From Muribacter muris (GTDB taxonomy: Bacteria > Pseudomonadota > Gammaproteobacteria > Enterobacterales > Pasteurellaceae): a DNA stretch of 39,684 nucleotides. The translations under genes were made by a program, and so were the position numbers. A model generated the notes under the pieces. That model worked only from the letters and a program-made list of their open reading frames with translations. It was not told where the DNA came from and did not search any database. Shown here one piece after another: positions 1 to 8,351 of the stretch. The stretch's first letter is position 1. Each line of letters opens with the position of its first letter. Location of the stretch: the NCBI RefSeq assembly GCF_001038205.1, contig NZ_JWIZ01000045.1:1-39684 (forward strand), given 5' to 3'.

Positions 1-27
1 GTTTAAATAACAAGGAGTTTATCAAAA

Positions 28-64
28 GATGCAGTGGATCACTTTTCGATGATCTTACTGCATC
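28..64. repeat. Imperfect inverted repeat (hairpin)
   Basis: GATGCAGT at 28-35 is the exact reverse complement of ACTGCATC at 57-64, and the inner GATC (37-40) can pair with GATC (51-54). No T-run follows on either strand, so a terminator is not supported. It precedes two small unknown ORFs and could be a regulatory hairpin or the edge of a mobile element. Function unknown. Confidence 0.4.
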
Positions 65-98
65 AGCCTGGCGCATTTTTGCATGATCATTAACACGT

Positions 99-302
99 AT
101 GGCATTCATTAGCAAAAAACGTTTGATTACAGCCATAGAAACGTTAGAAGAAATTTTAGAAATAAGGCAAAGGGTGATGACTTCGGAGAATAAAGCCCAA
201 ATGGTGTGGATTATCTATGGACTGCTTTCCGAAGATAAAACCGATGATAAAGAAAATAATAAGACTTTCATTGTTCGACTTGCAGAAAAATTAGTAGCGT
301 AA
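99..302 (+). CDS. Hypothetical protein, 67 residues
   Basis: Small ORF beginning MAFISKKRLITAIETLEEI. It is mostly helical in appearance, with charged heptad-like spacing in residues 8-30 (ITAIETLEEILEIRQ) and no signal peptide or membrane segment. I do not recognise a family. There is no convincing ribosome binding site before the ATG at 99, which weakens the start call. It ends 3 bases before the next small ORF on the same strand, so the two may form a unit. Both lie in accessory DNA next to decayed insertion sequences, and either or both could be leftovers of a mobile element. Confidence 0.4.
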   Translation: MAFISKKRLITAIETLEEILEIRQRVMTSENKAQMVWIIYGLLSEDKTDDKENNKTFIVRLAEKLVA

Positions 303-305
303 CTT

Positions 306-521
306 ATGGATAAACAAGCATTTTTAAATTTAATTGATGATAGTTCTAGTCCTAAAGAACAAAAGCCTAACCAGCTTCCCTCTCAAATTATAAACTATGT
401 TGAAGGTAACGTTATTGGGATTCAGAATAACATTTATCATACAGACATAGATACAAACGAGAATCTAACAGAAGATAATAAACGAGAAATTAGGGCTATG
501 ATTGATAAATTTGAAAAGTAG
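306..521 (+). CDS. Hypothetical protein, 71 residues
   Basis: Small acidic ORF beginning MDKQAFLNLIDDSSSPKEQ. The middle (around residues 30-47, YVEGNVIGIQNNIYHTDID) alternates hydrophobic and polar residues like a beta-hairpin, and the C-terminus (LTEDNKREIRAMIDKFEK) looks helical. No signal sequence or membrane segment, and no family recognised. It starts 3 bases after the preceding small ORF, which suggests co-transcription, but its ribosome binding site is weak. What follows (522-1225) is decayed insertion-sequence DNA, so this may be cargo or debris of a mobile region. Function not assigned. Confidence 0.4.
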   Translation: MDKQAFLNLIDDSSSPKEQKPNQLPSQIINYVEGNVIGIQNNIYHTDIDTNENLTEDNKREIRAMIDKFEK

Positions 522-648
522 AACAGGCAAAGAGGGGGACAATCGGCAAATGATGACTAAAAGTGATTTAAAACCCTTTTAAACCTATCCAAAGTTATGC
601 AAAAAAAGTTAGGAACCCCATATAAGCTTCAAAAATTAACCCCAAAAG

Positions 649-845
649 ATCATAGACAGTCTACGCTTGCTTATCTATAAAAGTAGTTCACATTTGGAAA
701 TATTTGAGGGTAAAATTGAAGTGGACGAAATCGACTTTGATGGCATGCGTAAAGCGTGGAACAACGGGTAAAGCCTCCATGTTCGGGTTTTTCAAGAGAA
801 ATGGCAAGATTTATACCGTTGCCATACCGAAAACGCAATCAGCTA
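649..845 (+). pseudogene. Remnant of IS1016-type (IS1595 family) transposase
   Basis: No open frame survives, but translating by frame recovers the middle of an IS1016-like DDE transposase. One frame from 661 gives LRLLIYKSSSHLEIFEG then KIEVDEIDFDGMRK, which corresponds to the family's RLRLLIY...HLEMFDGEVEADESYFGG block with the first catalytic aspartate. It stops at the TAA near 769. Shifting one base from 767 gives GKASMFGFFKRNGKIYTVAIP, matching the GK(V/A)xVFGLLKRNGKVYTVAVP block. The first and last thirds are missing. The right side runs straight into an IS200-type remnant on the opposite strand at about 843. Family assignment rests on my memory of IS1016 proteins; the element is certainly non-functional. 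Confidence 0.75.
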
Positions 846-1080
846 TCCCACAAAATCAGACACTGCCAATTTAGGCGAGATTTTTAAGAGTATATTAATA
901 TGATCTTTCTGCATATGCTCCTATTATTTCTACATGTTTGCAGTGACATAGCTGCCTTAATATTACGCCTATATCTACCAATTTGCCATAAATCGCTTTC
1001 CTACGTATTTCAGCATAAACACAATATTACAGTTCCATCTTGTATGTGGTAAACTTGAATCGTCATTGGATACTTGCCAT
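843..1080 (-). pseudogene. Remnant of IS200-type (Y1/HUH) transposase, N-terminal part
   Basis: Read on the minus strand from an ATG at 1080, preceded by a good ribosome site (GGAGGATAAGTC), the DNA encodes pieces of an IS200/IS605-family TnpA in shifting frames: DDSSLPHTRWNCNIVF, then AIYGKLVDIGVILRQL, then DHINILLKISPKLAVSDFVG. These match the family's SHTRWNCKYHIVF, YGKIRADIGVILRTLC and ADHIHMLLEIPPK blocks. At least two frameshifts and several stops are present, the HUH motif appears only as a decayed DHINIL, and the catalytic tyrosine region is absent. It abuts an IS1016-type remnant at about 843, which suggests IS200 landed in or beside that element before both decayed. Confidence 0.75.
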
Positions 1081-1194
1081 GACTTATCCTCCTATATGTT
1101 GAATTTTGGTTGTCAGCCTTATTCATTATAGGAGAGCTTTTTATTTCTACTCAACGCTTAAGCTCTTTGATTCCATACGCAAAGAGTATATTTT

Positions 1195-1220
1195 TATAGC
1201 TAGGTCTTCGTCTAGCTATA
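1195..1220. repeat. Perfect 9-bp inverted repeat
   Basis: TATAGCTAG (1195-1203) and CTAGCTATA (1212-1220) form a perfect 9-bp stem around an 8-base loop. There is no T-run on the 3' side in either direction, so it is not an obvious terminator, although it sits just beyond the dnaJ terminator on the minus strand. It may be an end structure of the decayed IS200 element. Function unknown. Confidence 0.45.
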
Positions 1221-1225
1221 ATAAA

Positions 1226-1250
1226 AAAGTTCAGGCAAAGCCTGAACTTT
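1226..1250 (-). terminator. Rho-independent terminator of dnaJ
   Basis: AAAGTTCAGGC (1226-1236) pairs perfectly with GCCTGAACTTT (1240-1250) around a 3-base loop. On the minus strand the hairpin is followed by a run of T. It lies 20 bases past the dnaJ stop codon. Confidence 0.9.
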
Positions 1251-1269
1251 TACGGAGCGGGATAAGCAA

Positions 1270-2403
1270 CTATTTGCCTAAATTATCGAAGAACTTTTTT
1301 ACACCGTCAAAAAAGCCTTGATGCTTCGGGCGGTGAGTTGCACCGCCCTCTAGACTCTGCTCCAATTGGCGTAACAATTCTTTCTGCTCTTCATTAAGCG
1401 AAACCGGCGTTTCAACCACCACTTTACAGATTAAGTCGCCGGCATAACGGCTGCGAGGGCTGGTTACGCCTTTACCTCGCACACGGAACAGTTTGCCCGT
1501 TTGTGTTTCCGCAGGGATTTTCAGTTTCAATCTGCCGTCTAATGTCGGGACTTCAATTTCACCGCCCAGTGCTGCCATTGTGAAGCTGATCGGCACCTCG
1601 CAGTAAAGATTTGCGCCGTCCCGTTCAAAAATATCGTGATCTTTCACGTGAATAACCACATACAAATCGCCTGCCGGTGCGCCGTTTTCGCCCGCCGCCC
1701 CTTCGCCGGATAAACGTAACTGATTGCCAGTATCCACCCCTGCCGGAATGGTAACGGAAAGATTTTTGGTTTTATGCACACGCCCATCACCGTGGCACGA
1801 TTTACACGGTTTCTCAATTTTTTTACCTGAACCGTGGCAAGTCGGACAGGTTTGCTCGGTCATAAAGAAGCCTTGCTGACGGCGGATTCTGCCCGAACCG
1901 TGGCAGCTTGGGCAGCTTTCCACCTTACTGCCGGCTTCCGCCCCTGATCCGTGGCAGCTATCGCATTCGGCAAGGGTTTGCAGGCGAATATCTTTTTTCC
2001 CCCCTTTCACCGCTTCTTCAAGGGTGATTTCGAGGGTGTATTGGAGATCGTCCCCTCTCACAACCCGCTGGCGACTGCGTCCGCCACCGCCAAAGCCGCC
2101 ACCGAACATTTCGCTGAAAATATCTTCAAAACCGCTAAAGCCTCCGAAACCGCCTGCACCACCGCCAAAGCCGCCTTGTTCAAAGGCTTGGTGACCATAT
2201 TGGTCGTACATCGCTCGTTTTTCGCTATCGCCTAGCACTTCGTAGGCTTCTTTGATTTCTTTAAATTTTTCTTCTGCGTCTTTGCTGCCTTGGTTTTTAT
2301 CGGGGTGATGCTTTGCCGCCAAGCGTTTATACGCCCGTTTGATTTCCTGCTCGCTCGCCCCTTTGGATAAACCAAGGACTTCGTAATAATCTCGTTTTGA
2401 CAT
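1270..2403 (-). CDS. dnaJ: Chaperone DnaJ (Hsp40)
   Basis: Cytoplasmic co-chaperone that delivers unfolded proteins to DnaK and stimulates its ATPase. The 377-residue protein has the full type I layout. The J domain (residues 1-70) carries the HPD motif at 33-35 (KHHPDKNQ). A Gly/Phe-rich linker follows (about 75-110). Four CxxCxGxG zinc repeats ([32 protein letters not shown]) lie at roughly 145-215, followed by the C-terminal substrate-binding domains. Length is normal for the family. Unlike the usual arrangement it does not directly follow dnaK: two unrelated genes and a terminator lie between, so it may need its own promoter. A strong terminator follows. Assignment is secure. Confidence 0.98.
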   Translation of the reverse strand: MSKRDYYEVLGLSKGASEQEIKRAYKRLAAKHHPDKNQGSKDAEEKFKEIKEAYEVLGDSEKRAMYDQYGHQAFEQGGFGGGAGGFGGFSGFEDIFSEMFGGGFGGGGRSRQRVVRGDDLQYTLEITLEEAVKGGKKDIRLQTLAECDSCHGSGAEAGSKVESCPSCHGSGRIRRQQGFFMTEQTCPTCHGSGKKIEKPCKSCHGDGRVHKTKNLSVTIPAGVDTGNQLRLSGEGAAGENGAPAGDLYVVIHVKDHDIFERDGANLYCEVPISFTMAALGGEIEVPTLDGRLKLKIPAETQTGKLFRVRGKGVTSPRSRYAGDLICKVVVETPVSLNEEQKELLRQLEQSLEGGATHRPKHQGFFDGVKKFFDNLGK

Positions 2404-2452
2404 ACATTTTCCGTTTGTAAAAAATTAAGCTGATCTAACCGCTTGTCTATTA

Positions 2453-2845
2453 TCAACAAAAAGGCATTATGGCGATATAAATTTCCACCTTGCCATCCGG
2501 ATAATATTTCTCGAAATCCACCGTATAAGCCCGCTTAATCAGCCCTTGCTGACTTCGCTGCCAAATATGTTGCCACGTTTGCGCGATATGCTCACGATCA
2601 GTGATAAATTTTTCGTAAAGGACAAGATCTTCAATCTCAATGGCAGGTAAGCCATTTTCTGTTGGCGTTTCAACGGCAATGGAGAAATCATATTCTCCAC
2701 TGTAATCGGATTGGTAGCGATCATAGACCGCATACACTGTTTCCGGTAAACTTTGTTGTGCCGCCCAAAGTTGAGGAATTTTTTCTATCTGCGCATTACT
2801 CACTCTTTCTCTAAACAGCGGATAAAGTGTGAGAGTCAACATCAT
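2453..2845 (-). CDS. GyrI-like / effector-binding domain protein
   Basis: About 130 residues when started at the ATG at 2845, which has AGGGAAA just upstream. A longer in-frame start at 2884 would overlap the preceding gene and looks less likely. The pattern VYAVYDRYQSDYSGEYDF, the central EIEDLVLYEKF and the tryptophan-rich TWQHIWQRS near residue 100, followed by a DFEKYYPDG strand, resemble stand-alone GyrI-like (Cass2/AraC effector-binding) small-molecule-binding domains. There is no DNA-binding domain, signal peptide or membrane segment. It lies between a membrane protein gene (13 bases upstream) and dnaJ (about 50 bases downstream), so it is probably in one transcript with them. The ligand is unknown. 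Family call is by motif likeness, moderate confidence. Confidence 0.65.
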   Translation of the reverse strand: MMLTLTLYPLFRERVSNAQIEKIPQLWAAQQSLPETVYAVYDRYQSDYSGEYDFSIAVETPTENGLPAIEIEDLVLYEKFITDREHIAQTWQHIWQRSQQGLIKRAYTVDFEKYYPDGKVEIYIAIMPFC

Positions 2846-2858
2846 ATGGTTTTCCCTA

Positions 2859-3320
2859 TCATTTTCTTGTAAGAGGAATGGCAAGAAGTACGCCTAAACC
2901 AAACCCAGTTGGTAGCCCGATAAAGAGGTTAAACTCATCTGTTTGAATAATACCTGTACCGATATGTAGTGCAACACTAATAATGTAACGGAAAATAAAA
3001 ATAAACAGATAGAGTCCAAGGGGAATATAGCTGCCTTTTTGATACCATTGCCCATTTTGTTGAATAAGCAGAGGATTTTGTTTCCATAAAACATAGCCTA
3101 ACAGCAGCCCTACCACGATGCCTGCAATCAATCCAAAGTATGCCAGCATAGGAGAAACAGCAGAGAGCATCATCTGAATGGTTAATCCAAGAAAGATCAC
3201 TGGGGCAATAAAGAACCTTGCAAGATGAATTTGCCGCGTTTTGCTTTGTATGCCACCGTAATACAGCAAAAAAACCAAAATAATCCAGACATAGATCGGT
3301 GTATTTTGAATAAAAGCCAT
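2859..3320 (-). CDS. Multi-pass membrane protein, DUF6622-like
   Basis: 153 residues with about four to five hydrophobic segments: IYVWIILVFLLYYGG near 9-23, FFIAPVIFLGLTIQMML near 36-52, YFGLIAGIVVGLLLGYVLW near 61-79, a central LGLYLFIFIFRYIISVAL, and a C-terminal segment rich in Gly and Leu. The N-terminal pattern of xxTPxYVWxxLxxLLYxGxxxxKxR fits the small inner-membrane family I know as DUF6622, which has no established function. The start is supported by AAGGGGATAT directly before the ATG. It sits between dnaK (separated by a terminator) and a GyrI-like gene, 13 bases apart from the latter. It is not a usual member of a chaperone operon. Confidence 0.7.
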   Translation of the reverse strand: MAFIQNTPIYVWIILVFLLYYGGIQSKTRQIHLARFFIAPVIFLGLTIQMMLSAVSPMLAYFGLIAGIVVGLLLGYVLWKQNPLLIQQNGQWYQKGSYIPLGLYLFIFIFRYIISVALHIGTGIIQTDEFNLFIGLPTGFGLGVLLAIPLTRK

Positions 3321-3363
3321 ATATCCCCTTTGGGTTTAATTGATGCACGGCTATAGACGAAAA

Positions 3364-3381
3364 GGGCGTATTGCTACGCCC
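3364..3381 (-). terminator. Terminator after dnaK
   Basis: GGGCGTA (3364-3370) and TACGCCC (3375-3381) pair around TTGC. On the minus strand the hairpin follows the dnaK stop by about 10 bases and is followed by TTTTCG. The short T-run suggests partial rather than complete termination, which could let some heat-shock transcript reach dnaJ. Confidence 0.7.
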
Positions 3382-3390
3382 TCGGATTCG

Positions 3391-5295
3391 TTATTTGTTA
3401 TCCTTCACTTCTTCAAACTCGGCATCAACCACACCGTCATCTTTCGGTTGGCTTTGTTGAGCTTGTTGCTGACCGGCTTGTGCCTGTGCTTGTGCGGCTT
3501 GAAGTAGCGGTTCGGACGCTTTTACCACCGCTTCGATTTTCGCTTCGATATCCGCTTTATCTTCGCCTTTTGCAGATTTTTCAAGATCTGCGACCGCTTG
3601 TTCGATCTTCGCTTTGTCGTCTGCGCTTAAGCTCTCGCCTGCTTCAGCGATTTGTTTACGGGTTGAATGAACAATCGCATCGGCTTGGTTGCGGGTTTGC
3701 ACTAATTCTTCAAACTTACGGTCTGCTTCGGCGTTTGCTTCCGCATCACGCACCATTTGCTCAACTTCCGCATCGCTTAGACCAGAAGAAGCTTTGATAG
3801 TGATTTTTTGCTCTTTACCGGTATTTTTATCTTTTGCAGATACGTGCAAGATACCGTCTGCGTCAATATCGAACGTTACTTCGATTTGCGGCATACCACG
3901 CGGTGCCGGTTGAATACCGTCAAGGTTGAACTGACCGAGTGATTTGTTATCGCTCGCCCGTTTACGTTCACCTTGTAAAACGTGGATCGTAACCGCACTT
4001 TGGTTATCTTCCGCTGTCGAGAATACTTGGCTGTGCTTAGTCGGGATCGTGGTGTTTTTCTCGATCAATTTCGTCATCACACTGCCCATTGTTTCGATAC
4101 CCAATGAAAGTGGGGTAACGTCTAACAATAACACGTCTGTTACATCGCCCGCTAACACACCGCCTTGTACCGCCGCACCGATTGCCACCGCTTCATCAGG
4201 GTTGACGTCCTTACGAGGCTCTTTACCGAAGAACTCCGCCACTTTTTGCTGTACTAACGGCATACGGGTTTGTCCGCCGACTAAAATCACGTCATTGATT
4301 TCAGACACGCTTAAACCGGCATCATTTAACGCCACTTTCACCGGCTCAAGCGAGCGAGCCACTAAATCTTCTACCAGCGCTTCTAATTTCGCACGGGTAA
4401 CGGTAATCACTAAGTGTTTCGGACCGGTTGCATCAGCGGTAATGTACGGTAAGTTTACTTCGGTAGATTGCGCAGAAGATAGTTCGATCTTCGCTTTTTC
4501 CGCCGCTTCTTTCACACGCTGCATCGCCATTGAGTCGTTGCGTAAATCAATGCCTTGCTCTTTTTTGAATTCATCAACAAGGTAGTTGATTAAACGGTTG
4601 TCAAAGTCCTCACCGCCTAAGTGAGTATCGCCGTTGGTTGCACGCACTTCAAAGGTTTGTTCGCCGTCAAAGTTGTCGATCTCAATGATAGACAAGTCGA
4701 ACGTACCGCCCCCTAAGTCATAAACAGCGATGATTTGGTTCTCTTTTTTAGAGTCTAAACCGTAAGCTAAGGCTGCTGCGGTCGGTTCGTTGATGATACG
4801 TTTAACTTCTAAGCCTGCGATACGCCCCGCATCTTTAGTTGCTTGACGTTGTGCATCGTTAAAGTATGCCGGCACGGTAATCACCGCTTCGGTAACGATT
4901 TCGCCCAAGAAATCTTCCGCCGTTTTCTTCATTTTCTTCAACACTTCAGCCGAGATTTGCGGTGGTGCCATTTTTTCATCTTTAACATTGACCCACGCAT
5001 CCCCGTTGTCCGCTTTTACGATTTCAAACGGCATAATATTCACATCACGTTGAACTTCTTGGTCTTCAAAGCGGCGACCGATTAAACGTTTAATCGCAAA
5101 TAACGTATTTTTCGGGTTGGTGATCGCCTGACGTTTTGCCGGCTGACCGACTAGAGTTTCTTTATCAGTGTAAGCAATGATTGACGGGGTCGTTCTTGCC
5201 CCTTCCGCATTTTCAATCACACGCGGTTTATCGCCGTCCATTACCGCCACACAAGAGTTGGTTGTCCCTAAGTCAATACCAATGATTTTTCCCAT
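3391..5295 (-). CDS. dnaK: Chaperone DnaK (Hsp70)
   Basis: ATP-dependent cytoplasmic chaperone. The chosen start at 5295 gives [15 protein letters not shown], the canonical N-terminus, with GGAG upstream. The 22 extra in-frame residues before it are not conserved-looking. The product is 634 residues. The nucleotide-binding domain includes the phosphate-1 motif [13 protein letters not shown], the phosphate-2 motif [13 protein letters not shown] and the adenosine motif near [10 protein letters not shown]. The interdomain linker [15 protein letters not shown] marks the start of the substrate-binding domain, and the protein ends with the Gln-rich tail and [12 protein letters not shown], close to the classical EEVKD ending. 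A sigma-32-type promoter lies about 140 bases upstream and a hairpin follows the stop. Confidence 0.99.
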   Translation of the reverse strand: MGKIIGIDLGTTNSCVAVMDGDKPRVIENAEGARTTPSIIAYTDKETLVGQPAKRQAITNPKNTLFAIKRLIGRRFEDQEVQRDVNIMPFEIVKADNGDAWVNVKDEKMAPPQISAEVLKKMKKTAEDFLGEIVTEAVITVPAYFNDAQRQATKDAGRIAGLEVKRIINEPTAAALAYGLDSKKENQIIAVYDLGGGTFDLSIIEIDNFDGEQTFEVRATNGDTHLGGEDFDNRLINYLVDEFKKEQGIDLRNDSMAMQRVKEAAEKAKIELSSAQSTEVNLPYITADATGPKHLVITVTRAKLEALVEDLVARSLEPVKVALNDAGLSVSEINDVILVGGQTRMPLVQQKVAEFFGKEPRKDVNPDEAVAIGAAVQGGVLAGDVTDVLLLDVTPLSLGIETMGSVMTKLIEKNTTIPTKHSQVFSTAEDNQSAVTIHVLQGERKRASDNKSLGQFNLDGIQPAPRGMPQIEVTFDIDADGILHVSAKDKNTGKEQKITIKASSGLSDAEVEQMVRDAEANAEADRKFEELVQTRNQADAIVHSTRKQIAEAGESLSADDKAKIEQAVADLEKSAKGEDKADIEAKIEAVVKASEPLLQAAQAQAQAGQQQAQQSQPKDDGVVDAEFEEVKDNK

Positions 5296-5394
5296 TTTAA
5301 ATTCTCCGATAATAAATTTGGTTATGTTCAAGTTAGCCGTAAGATTGTGCTTTTTCGCCACTTTTCAAGGGCAACTTGATCTTATTTAAACAGA

Positions 5395-5415
5395 AACGGG
5401 ATCGCATTTCCCGTT
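5395..5415 (-). promoter_or_regulatory. Hairpin in the dnaK 5' untranslated region
   Basis: AACGGGA (5395-5401) and TCCCGTT (5409-5415) form a perfect 7-bp stem with a 7-base loop. It lies about 15 bases downstream of the predicted sigma-32 -10 element, so it would sit at the 5' end of the dnaK message. It may protect the transcript end; no T-run suggests termination. The role is inferred. Confidence 0.45.
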
Positions 5416-5430
5416 CAGACGGCACAATAA

Positions 5431-5456
5431 ATAGGGATAAAATTTCAGGCTTCAAG
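5431..5456 (-). promoter_or_regulatory. Sigma-32 (heat-shock) promoter for dnaK
   Basis: On the minus strand CCCTTGAA is followed after exactly 14 bases by CCCTATTT. The hexamers CTTGAA (5451-5456) and CCCTAT (5431-5436) closely match the RpoH consensus CTTGAAA-N11-15-CCCCATNT. It lies about 140 bases upstream of the dnaK start, leaving a long leader. Match and position make heat-shock control of dnaK likely. Confidence 0.85.
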
Positions 5457-5529
5457 GGAAAGGGCAAAAATTTTTCACTCATTCGCTAAAAATGCTGATG
5501 AACAAGGCAACATCTGCCAGCCAAATAAC

Positions 5530-5561
5530 AAAAAAGCCATATTTATCGCTAAATATGGCTT
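5530..5561 (-). terminator. Terminator of tpiA
   Basis: AAGCCATATTTA (5534-5545) pairs perfectly with TAAATATGGCTT (5550-5561) around TCGC. On the minus strand the hairpin follows the tpiA stop by 17 bases and is followed by a T6 run. It separates tpiA from the dnaK promoter. Confidence 0.9.
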
Positions 5562-5578
5562 GAAATAAAGGGGAAAAA

Positions 5579-6370
5579 TTAGGCTTTCGCTTTTTCCGCC
5601 GCTTTTACAATCACTGCAAACGCCGGGGCTTTAAGTGATGCGCCGCCGACTAATGCGCCGTCAATGTCCGGCTGGGTGAACAATTCCGCCGCATTCGCAT
5701 CATTGACCGAACCGCCATACTGAATAATCACTTGATCTGCCACCGCTTGAGAGTGTTTTGCAATATGACCACGGATAAAAGCGTGTACCGCTTGCGCTTG
5801 TGCCGGGGTTGCCGATTTGCCCGTACCGATCGCCCAAACCGGTTCATAAGCGATCACCGCACCGTTAAAGGCGTCTGCCCCTAAGGTGTTTAACACCGCA
5901 TCTAATTGTTTTGCACACACAGCTTCCGTTTGACCCGCTTCATTTTCCGCTTCGGTTTCGCCGATACATAATACCGGCACTAAGTCTGCCTGTTTTAATG
6001 CAGCAAATTTTTTCGCAATAAATTCATCGCTCTCTTTATGGTAAGTGCGGCGTTCGGAATGCCCGATAATAATGTATTTTGCCCCGAAATCTTTTAGCAT
6101 TTCAGTAGAAATATCGCCGGTAAACGCCCCGCTGACATTCACATCAACATTTTGTGAACCTAATGCAATGATTTGTTTGGTTTGGCAGCTGCATTCACAG
6201 CTATTTAATGCCGCTTCCGCTTCGGCAAGATACATTACCGGCGGTGCAATTGCGACATCACAACCGGTTACGCCATCAAGCTCACGCTTTAACTCTTCCA
6301 CCAACGCTTTGGTGAAGGCTTTGCTACCGTTTAATTTCCAGTTACCCATTACAAGTGGACGACGTGCCAT
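5579..6370 (-). CDS. tpiA: Triosephosphate isomerase
   Basis: Interconverts dihydroxyacetone phosphate and glyceraldehyde 3-phosphate in glycolysis. The start at 6370 gives [16 protein letters not shown] with GGAG before the ATG; the longer frame upstream is unlikely. In the 263-residue product the catalytic residues are Lys12 (GNWKLNG), His104 (IIGHSERR) and Glu176 ([13 protein letters not shown]), and the phosphate-gripping loop [10 protein letters not shown] is present. It has a loop around residues 57-66 with CECSC that is absent from the 255-residue E. coli enzyme. As far as I recall, a similar cysteine-rich insert occurs in Haemophilus TpiA, so it is a family trait. Divergent from truD and followed by its own terminator. 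Confidence 0.98.
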   Translation of the reverse strand: MARRPLVMGNWKLNGSKAFTKALVEELKRELDGVTGCDVAIAPPVMYLAEAEAALNSCECSCQTKQIIALGSQNVDVNVSGAFTGDISTEMLKDFGAKYIIIGHSERRTYHKESDEFIAKKFAALKQADLVPVLCIGETEAENEAGQTEAVCAKQLDAVLNTLGADAFNGAVIAYEPVWAIGTGKSATPAQAQAVHAFIRGHIAKHSQAVADQVIIQYGGSVNDANAAELFTQPDIDGALVGGASLKAPAFAVIVKAAEKAKA

Positions 6371-6571
6371 TTTAGTTTCTCCATAATCAAATATAAAAAA
6401 TAAAACCAGATGCACTATACCAAATTTTGCGCCCGATTTTGATGCTTTTGCGCAAAATATTGTGATTTAATCCTCATTTGGCGGCGGAATTTACTTAGGC
6501 TGAAATTCGCCCGCCAAAATTCAGGTATAATGCCTGCCTTGGCTTAAACCGACACTGCGGTGTCCTTGGTG

Positions 6572-7597
6572 ATGAATAAAATGAACCGACTTCCCTATTT
6601 ATTTGGCGAACCGCAACAAGCGGGCAGATTAAAGGCAGAATTTGCAGACTTTATCGTAACAGAAGAGCTGGGCTACGAGCTGTCCGGCGACGGTGAATTT
6701 GTGGCGGTAAAGGTACGTAAAACCAATGCCAATACCCTATTTGTCGGCGAAAAGTTAGCGGATTTTGTCGGTATTTCGGCAAAAAATATGAGCTATGTCG
6801 GCTTAAAAGATCGGCACGCCGTTACAGAACAGTGGTTTTGCCTGCACCTTGCCGGCAAAGAAACGCCCGACTTCAGCACTTTTCAGCTTGACGGTGTTGA
6901 AATTTTAGCCGTTACCCGCCACAACCGCAAAATACGCATCGGCAGTCTGGCAGGCAACCATTTTGAGCTGTTACTGCGGGACATTCACCAAACGGACGAG
7001 CTGAATGCCCGTTTAAACCAACTGCAAGCGGTCGGTTTTCCCAATTATTTTACCGAACAACGTTTCGGGCGGGACGGGCATAACCTCACCCAAGCACAAC
7101 GTTGGGCAAAGGGTGAAATTCAGGTCAAAGATCGCAAAAAACGCAGTTTTTACCTCTCCGCCGCCCGCAGCGAAATATTTAATTTAGTGGTAGCGGATCG
7201 CATTCAGGCAGGCTTGATTGATCAAGTGTTTGAACACGATATTGTGCAACTTGCCGGCTCGCACAGTTGGTTTGTGGCACAATCCGCCGATTTGAGCAAC
7301 CTCAACACGCGGTTAGATGAGGGCGATATTTTGCTGACTGCCCCACTGGTGGGCGAAGATTCCCTTAATCAAACGCTATTTGAAAGGGAACAGCACATCA
7401 TCAGCACACATACGGATTTAATCAAACTTGCCACGCAAGAACGGATGAAATCCGCCCGCCGCCCAATGCTTGCCAAACCGCAGCAATTTAAGTGGCAGTT
7501 TGAACCGGCGGGCTTACGGCTCAGCTTTTTCCTTGATGCCGGCAGCTATGCCACCGCTTTAGTGCGAGAGTTGATGTTAGTCGATGATAACGGCTAA
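6572..7597 (+). CDS. truD: tRNA pseudouridine(13) synthase TruD
   Basis: Makes pseudouridine at position 13 of tRNA-Glu. The frame is open from a GTG at 6560, but ATG at 6572 ([14 protein letters not shown]) is preferred: it puts the catalytic aspartate of [11 protein letters not shown] at position 80, the same as in E. coli. No strong ribosome site is seen before any candidate. Other family blocks are [15 protein letters not shown], the [19 protein letters not shown] region, [10 protein letters not shown] and the C-terminal [16 protein letters not shown]. Length (about 341 residues) is normal. The gene lies upstream of surE, as in E. coli, but a toxin-antitoxin pair has been placed between them. 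Confident. Confidence 0.96.
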   Translation: MNKMNRLPYLFGEPQQAGRLKAEFADFIVTEELGYELSGDGEFVAVKVRKTNANTLFVGEKLADFVGISAKNMSYVGLKDRHAVTEQWFCLHLAGKETPDFSTFQLDGVEILAVTRHNRKIRIGSLAGNHFELLLRDIHQTDELNARLNQLQAVGFPNYFTEQRFGRDGHNLTQAQRWAKGEIQVKDRKKRSFYLSAARSEIFNLVVADRIQAGLIDQVFEHDIVQLAGSHSWFVAQSADLSNLNTRLDEGDILLTAPLVGEDSLNQTLFEREQHIISTHTDLIKLATQERMKSARRPMLAKPQQFKWQFEPAGLRLSFFLDAGSYATALVRELMLVDDNG

Positions 7598-7631
7598 ACC
7601 TTTTGGCAAAAAAGAGGTCGAAAGAGAGGGC

Positions 7632-7660
7632 TTGCTTGCTATATACATAGACTATATACT
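7632..7660 (+). promoter_or_regulatory. vapBC promoter with overlapping direct-repeat operator
   Basis: TTGCTT (7632-7637) and TATACT (7655-7660) are spaced by exactly 17 bases, a good sigma-70 promoter 30 bases before vapB. The 8-mer CTATATAC occurs twice (7639-7646 and 7652-7659, period 13) across the spacer and -10, a position suited to autorepression by VapBC. The promoter is read directly; the operator role is inferred. Confidence 0.65.
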
Positions 7661-7689
7661 TTTTATATTGCATCTCTAGGGAGATTAAA

Positions 7690-7920
7690 ATGGAAGCATC
7701 TGTCTTTATTACAAATCGTACTCAAGCGGTGCGTTTACCGGCAACAATGCGGTTTGATGAGCATATCAAAAAAGTGAATATCCGTATTGTCGGCAAAGAT
7801 CGTATTCTTAGCCCGACTGAACATAGTTGGGACAGCTTTTTTCTTGCCGAGCAAAATGTCAGCGATGATTTTCTGAATGAACGGGAGCGCTCTATTCAAA
7901 CGGAAAGGGAAGAGTTTTGA
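7690..7920 (+). CDS. vapB: Antitoxin VapB
   Basis: Antitoxin of a type II VapBC pair. The 76-residue protein starts [20 protein letters not shown], the AbrB/MazE-type swapped-hairpin DNA-binding motif (S-x-F-x-x-N-R-x-Q-A-V-R-L-P) typical of VapB. The C-terminal part ([21 protein letters not shown]) is acidic and aromatic, as expected for the segment that wraps and inhibits the PIN toxin. GGGAG lies 8 bases before the ATG. Its stop overlaps the vapC start (TGATG), the usual translational coupling. The pair splits truD from surE, pointing to acquisition by transfer. It most resembles the VapBC-1 type known in Haemophilus. Confidence 0.92.
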   Translation: MEASVFITNRTQAVRLPATMRFDEHIKKVNIRIVGKDRILSPTEHSWDSFFLAEQNVSDDFLNERERSIQTEREEF

Positions 7921-8318
7921 TGCTGAAATATATGCTTGATACCAACATTGTCATTTATGTGATCAAACGCCGCCCGTTGAGTGTCTTGGAAAAATTTAAC
8001 CAACACGCAAATCAACTTTGCGTCAGCAGTATTACCGCCGCAGAACTTTATTACGGCGCAGAAAAAAGTCAATTCCCAGAGCGAAATATGAGCGTAATAG
8101 AAGATTTCCTCTCTCGCCTGACACTGCTAAATTATGAAGCCAAAGCGGCAGCACATTTCGGGCAGATCAAAGCAGCGCTTATCAAACAAGGCAAGATCAT
8201 TGGTGAAAACGACCTACATATTGCCGGACATTGCCGCAGTGAAGGACTTATATTAGTCACCAATAATCTGCGTGAATTTGAGCGAGTCGAAGGACTACGC
8301 TTAGAAAATTGGCTATAA
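7920..8318 (+). CDS. vapC: Toxin VapC, PIN-domain ribonuclease
   Basis: PIN-domain endoribonuclease; family members cleave initiator tRNA or other RNAs. ATG at 7920 overlaps the vapB stop by one base; an in-frame TTG one codon earlier is less likely. In the 132-residue product the acidic site is Asp7 (YMLDTNIVIY), Glu42 (SSITAAELYYG) and Asp98 (IGENDLHIAGH), and the C-terminal TNNLREFERVEGL block (about 114-126) is intact, so the toxin looks active. The length and the motifs KRRP, GAEKS and LRLENWL fit VapC of Haemophilus type. Only 33 bases separate it from surE, so read-through into surE is possible. Confidence 0.94.
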   Translation: MLKYMLDTNIVIYVIKRRPLSVLEKFNQHANQLCVSSITAAELYYGAEKSQFPERNMSVIEDFLSRLTLLNYEAKAAAHFGQIKAALIKQGKIIGENDLHIAGHCRSEGLILVTNNLREFERVEGLRLENWL

Positions 8319-8351
8319 CACAATAACCTATCTTTATCCAAAAAGGACAAA

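Noticed and set aside
1106-1321. 71-residue frame across the dnaJ terminator
   Set aside because: It spans the IS200 remnant's leader, two hairpins and the dnaJ 3' end, so it is a chance frame.
1951-2235. Open frame antisense to dnaJ
   Set aside because: It mirrors the Gly/Phe-rich and zinc-finger coding parts of dnaJ; composition explains it and there is no ribosome site.
3944-4585. 213-residue frame antisense to dnaK
   Set aside because: Long antisense frames are common over dnaK because of codon bias; no start signal or family match.
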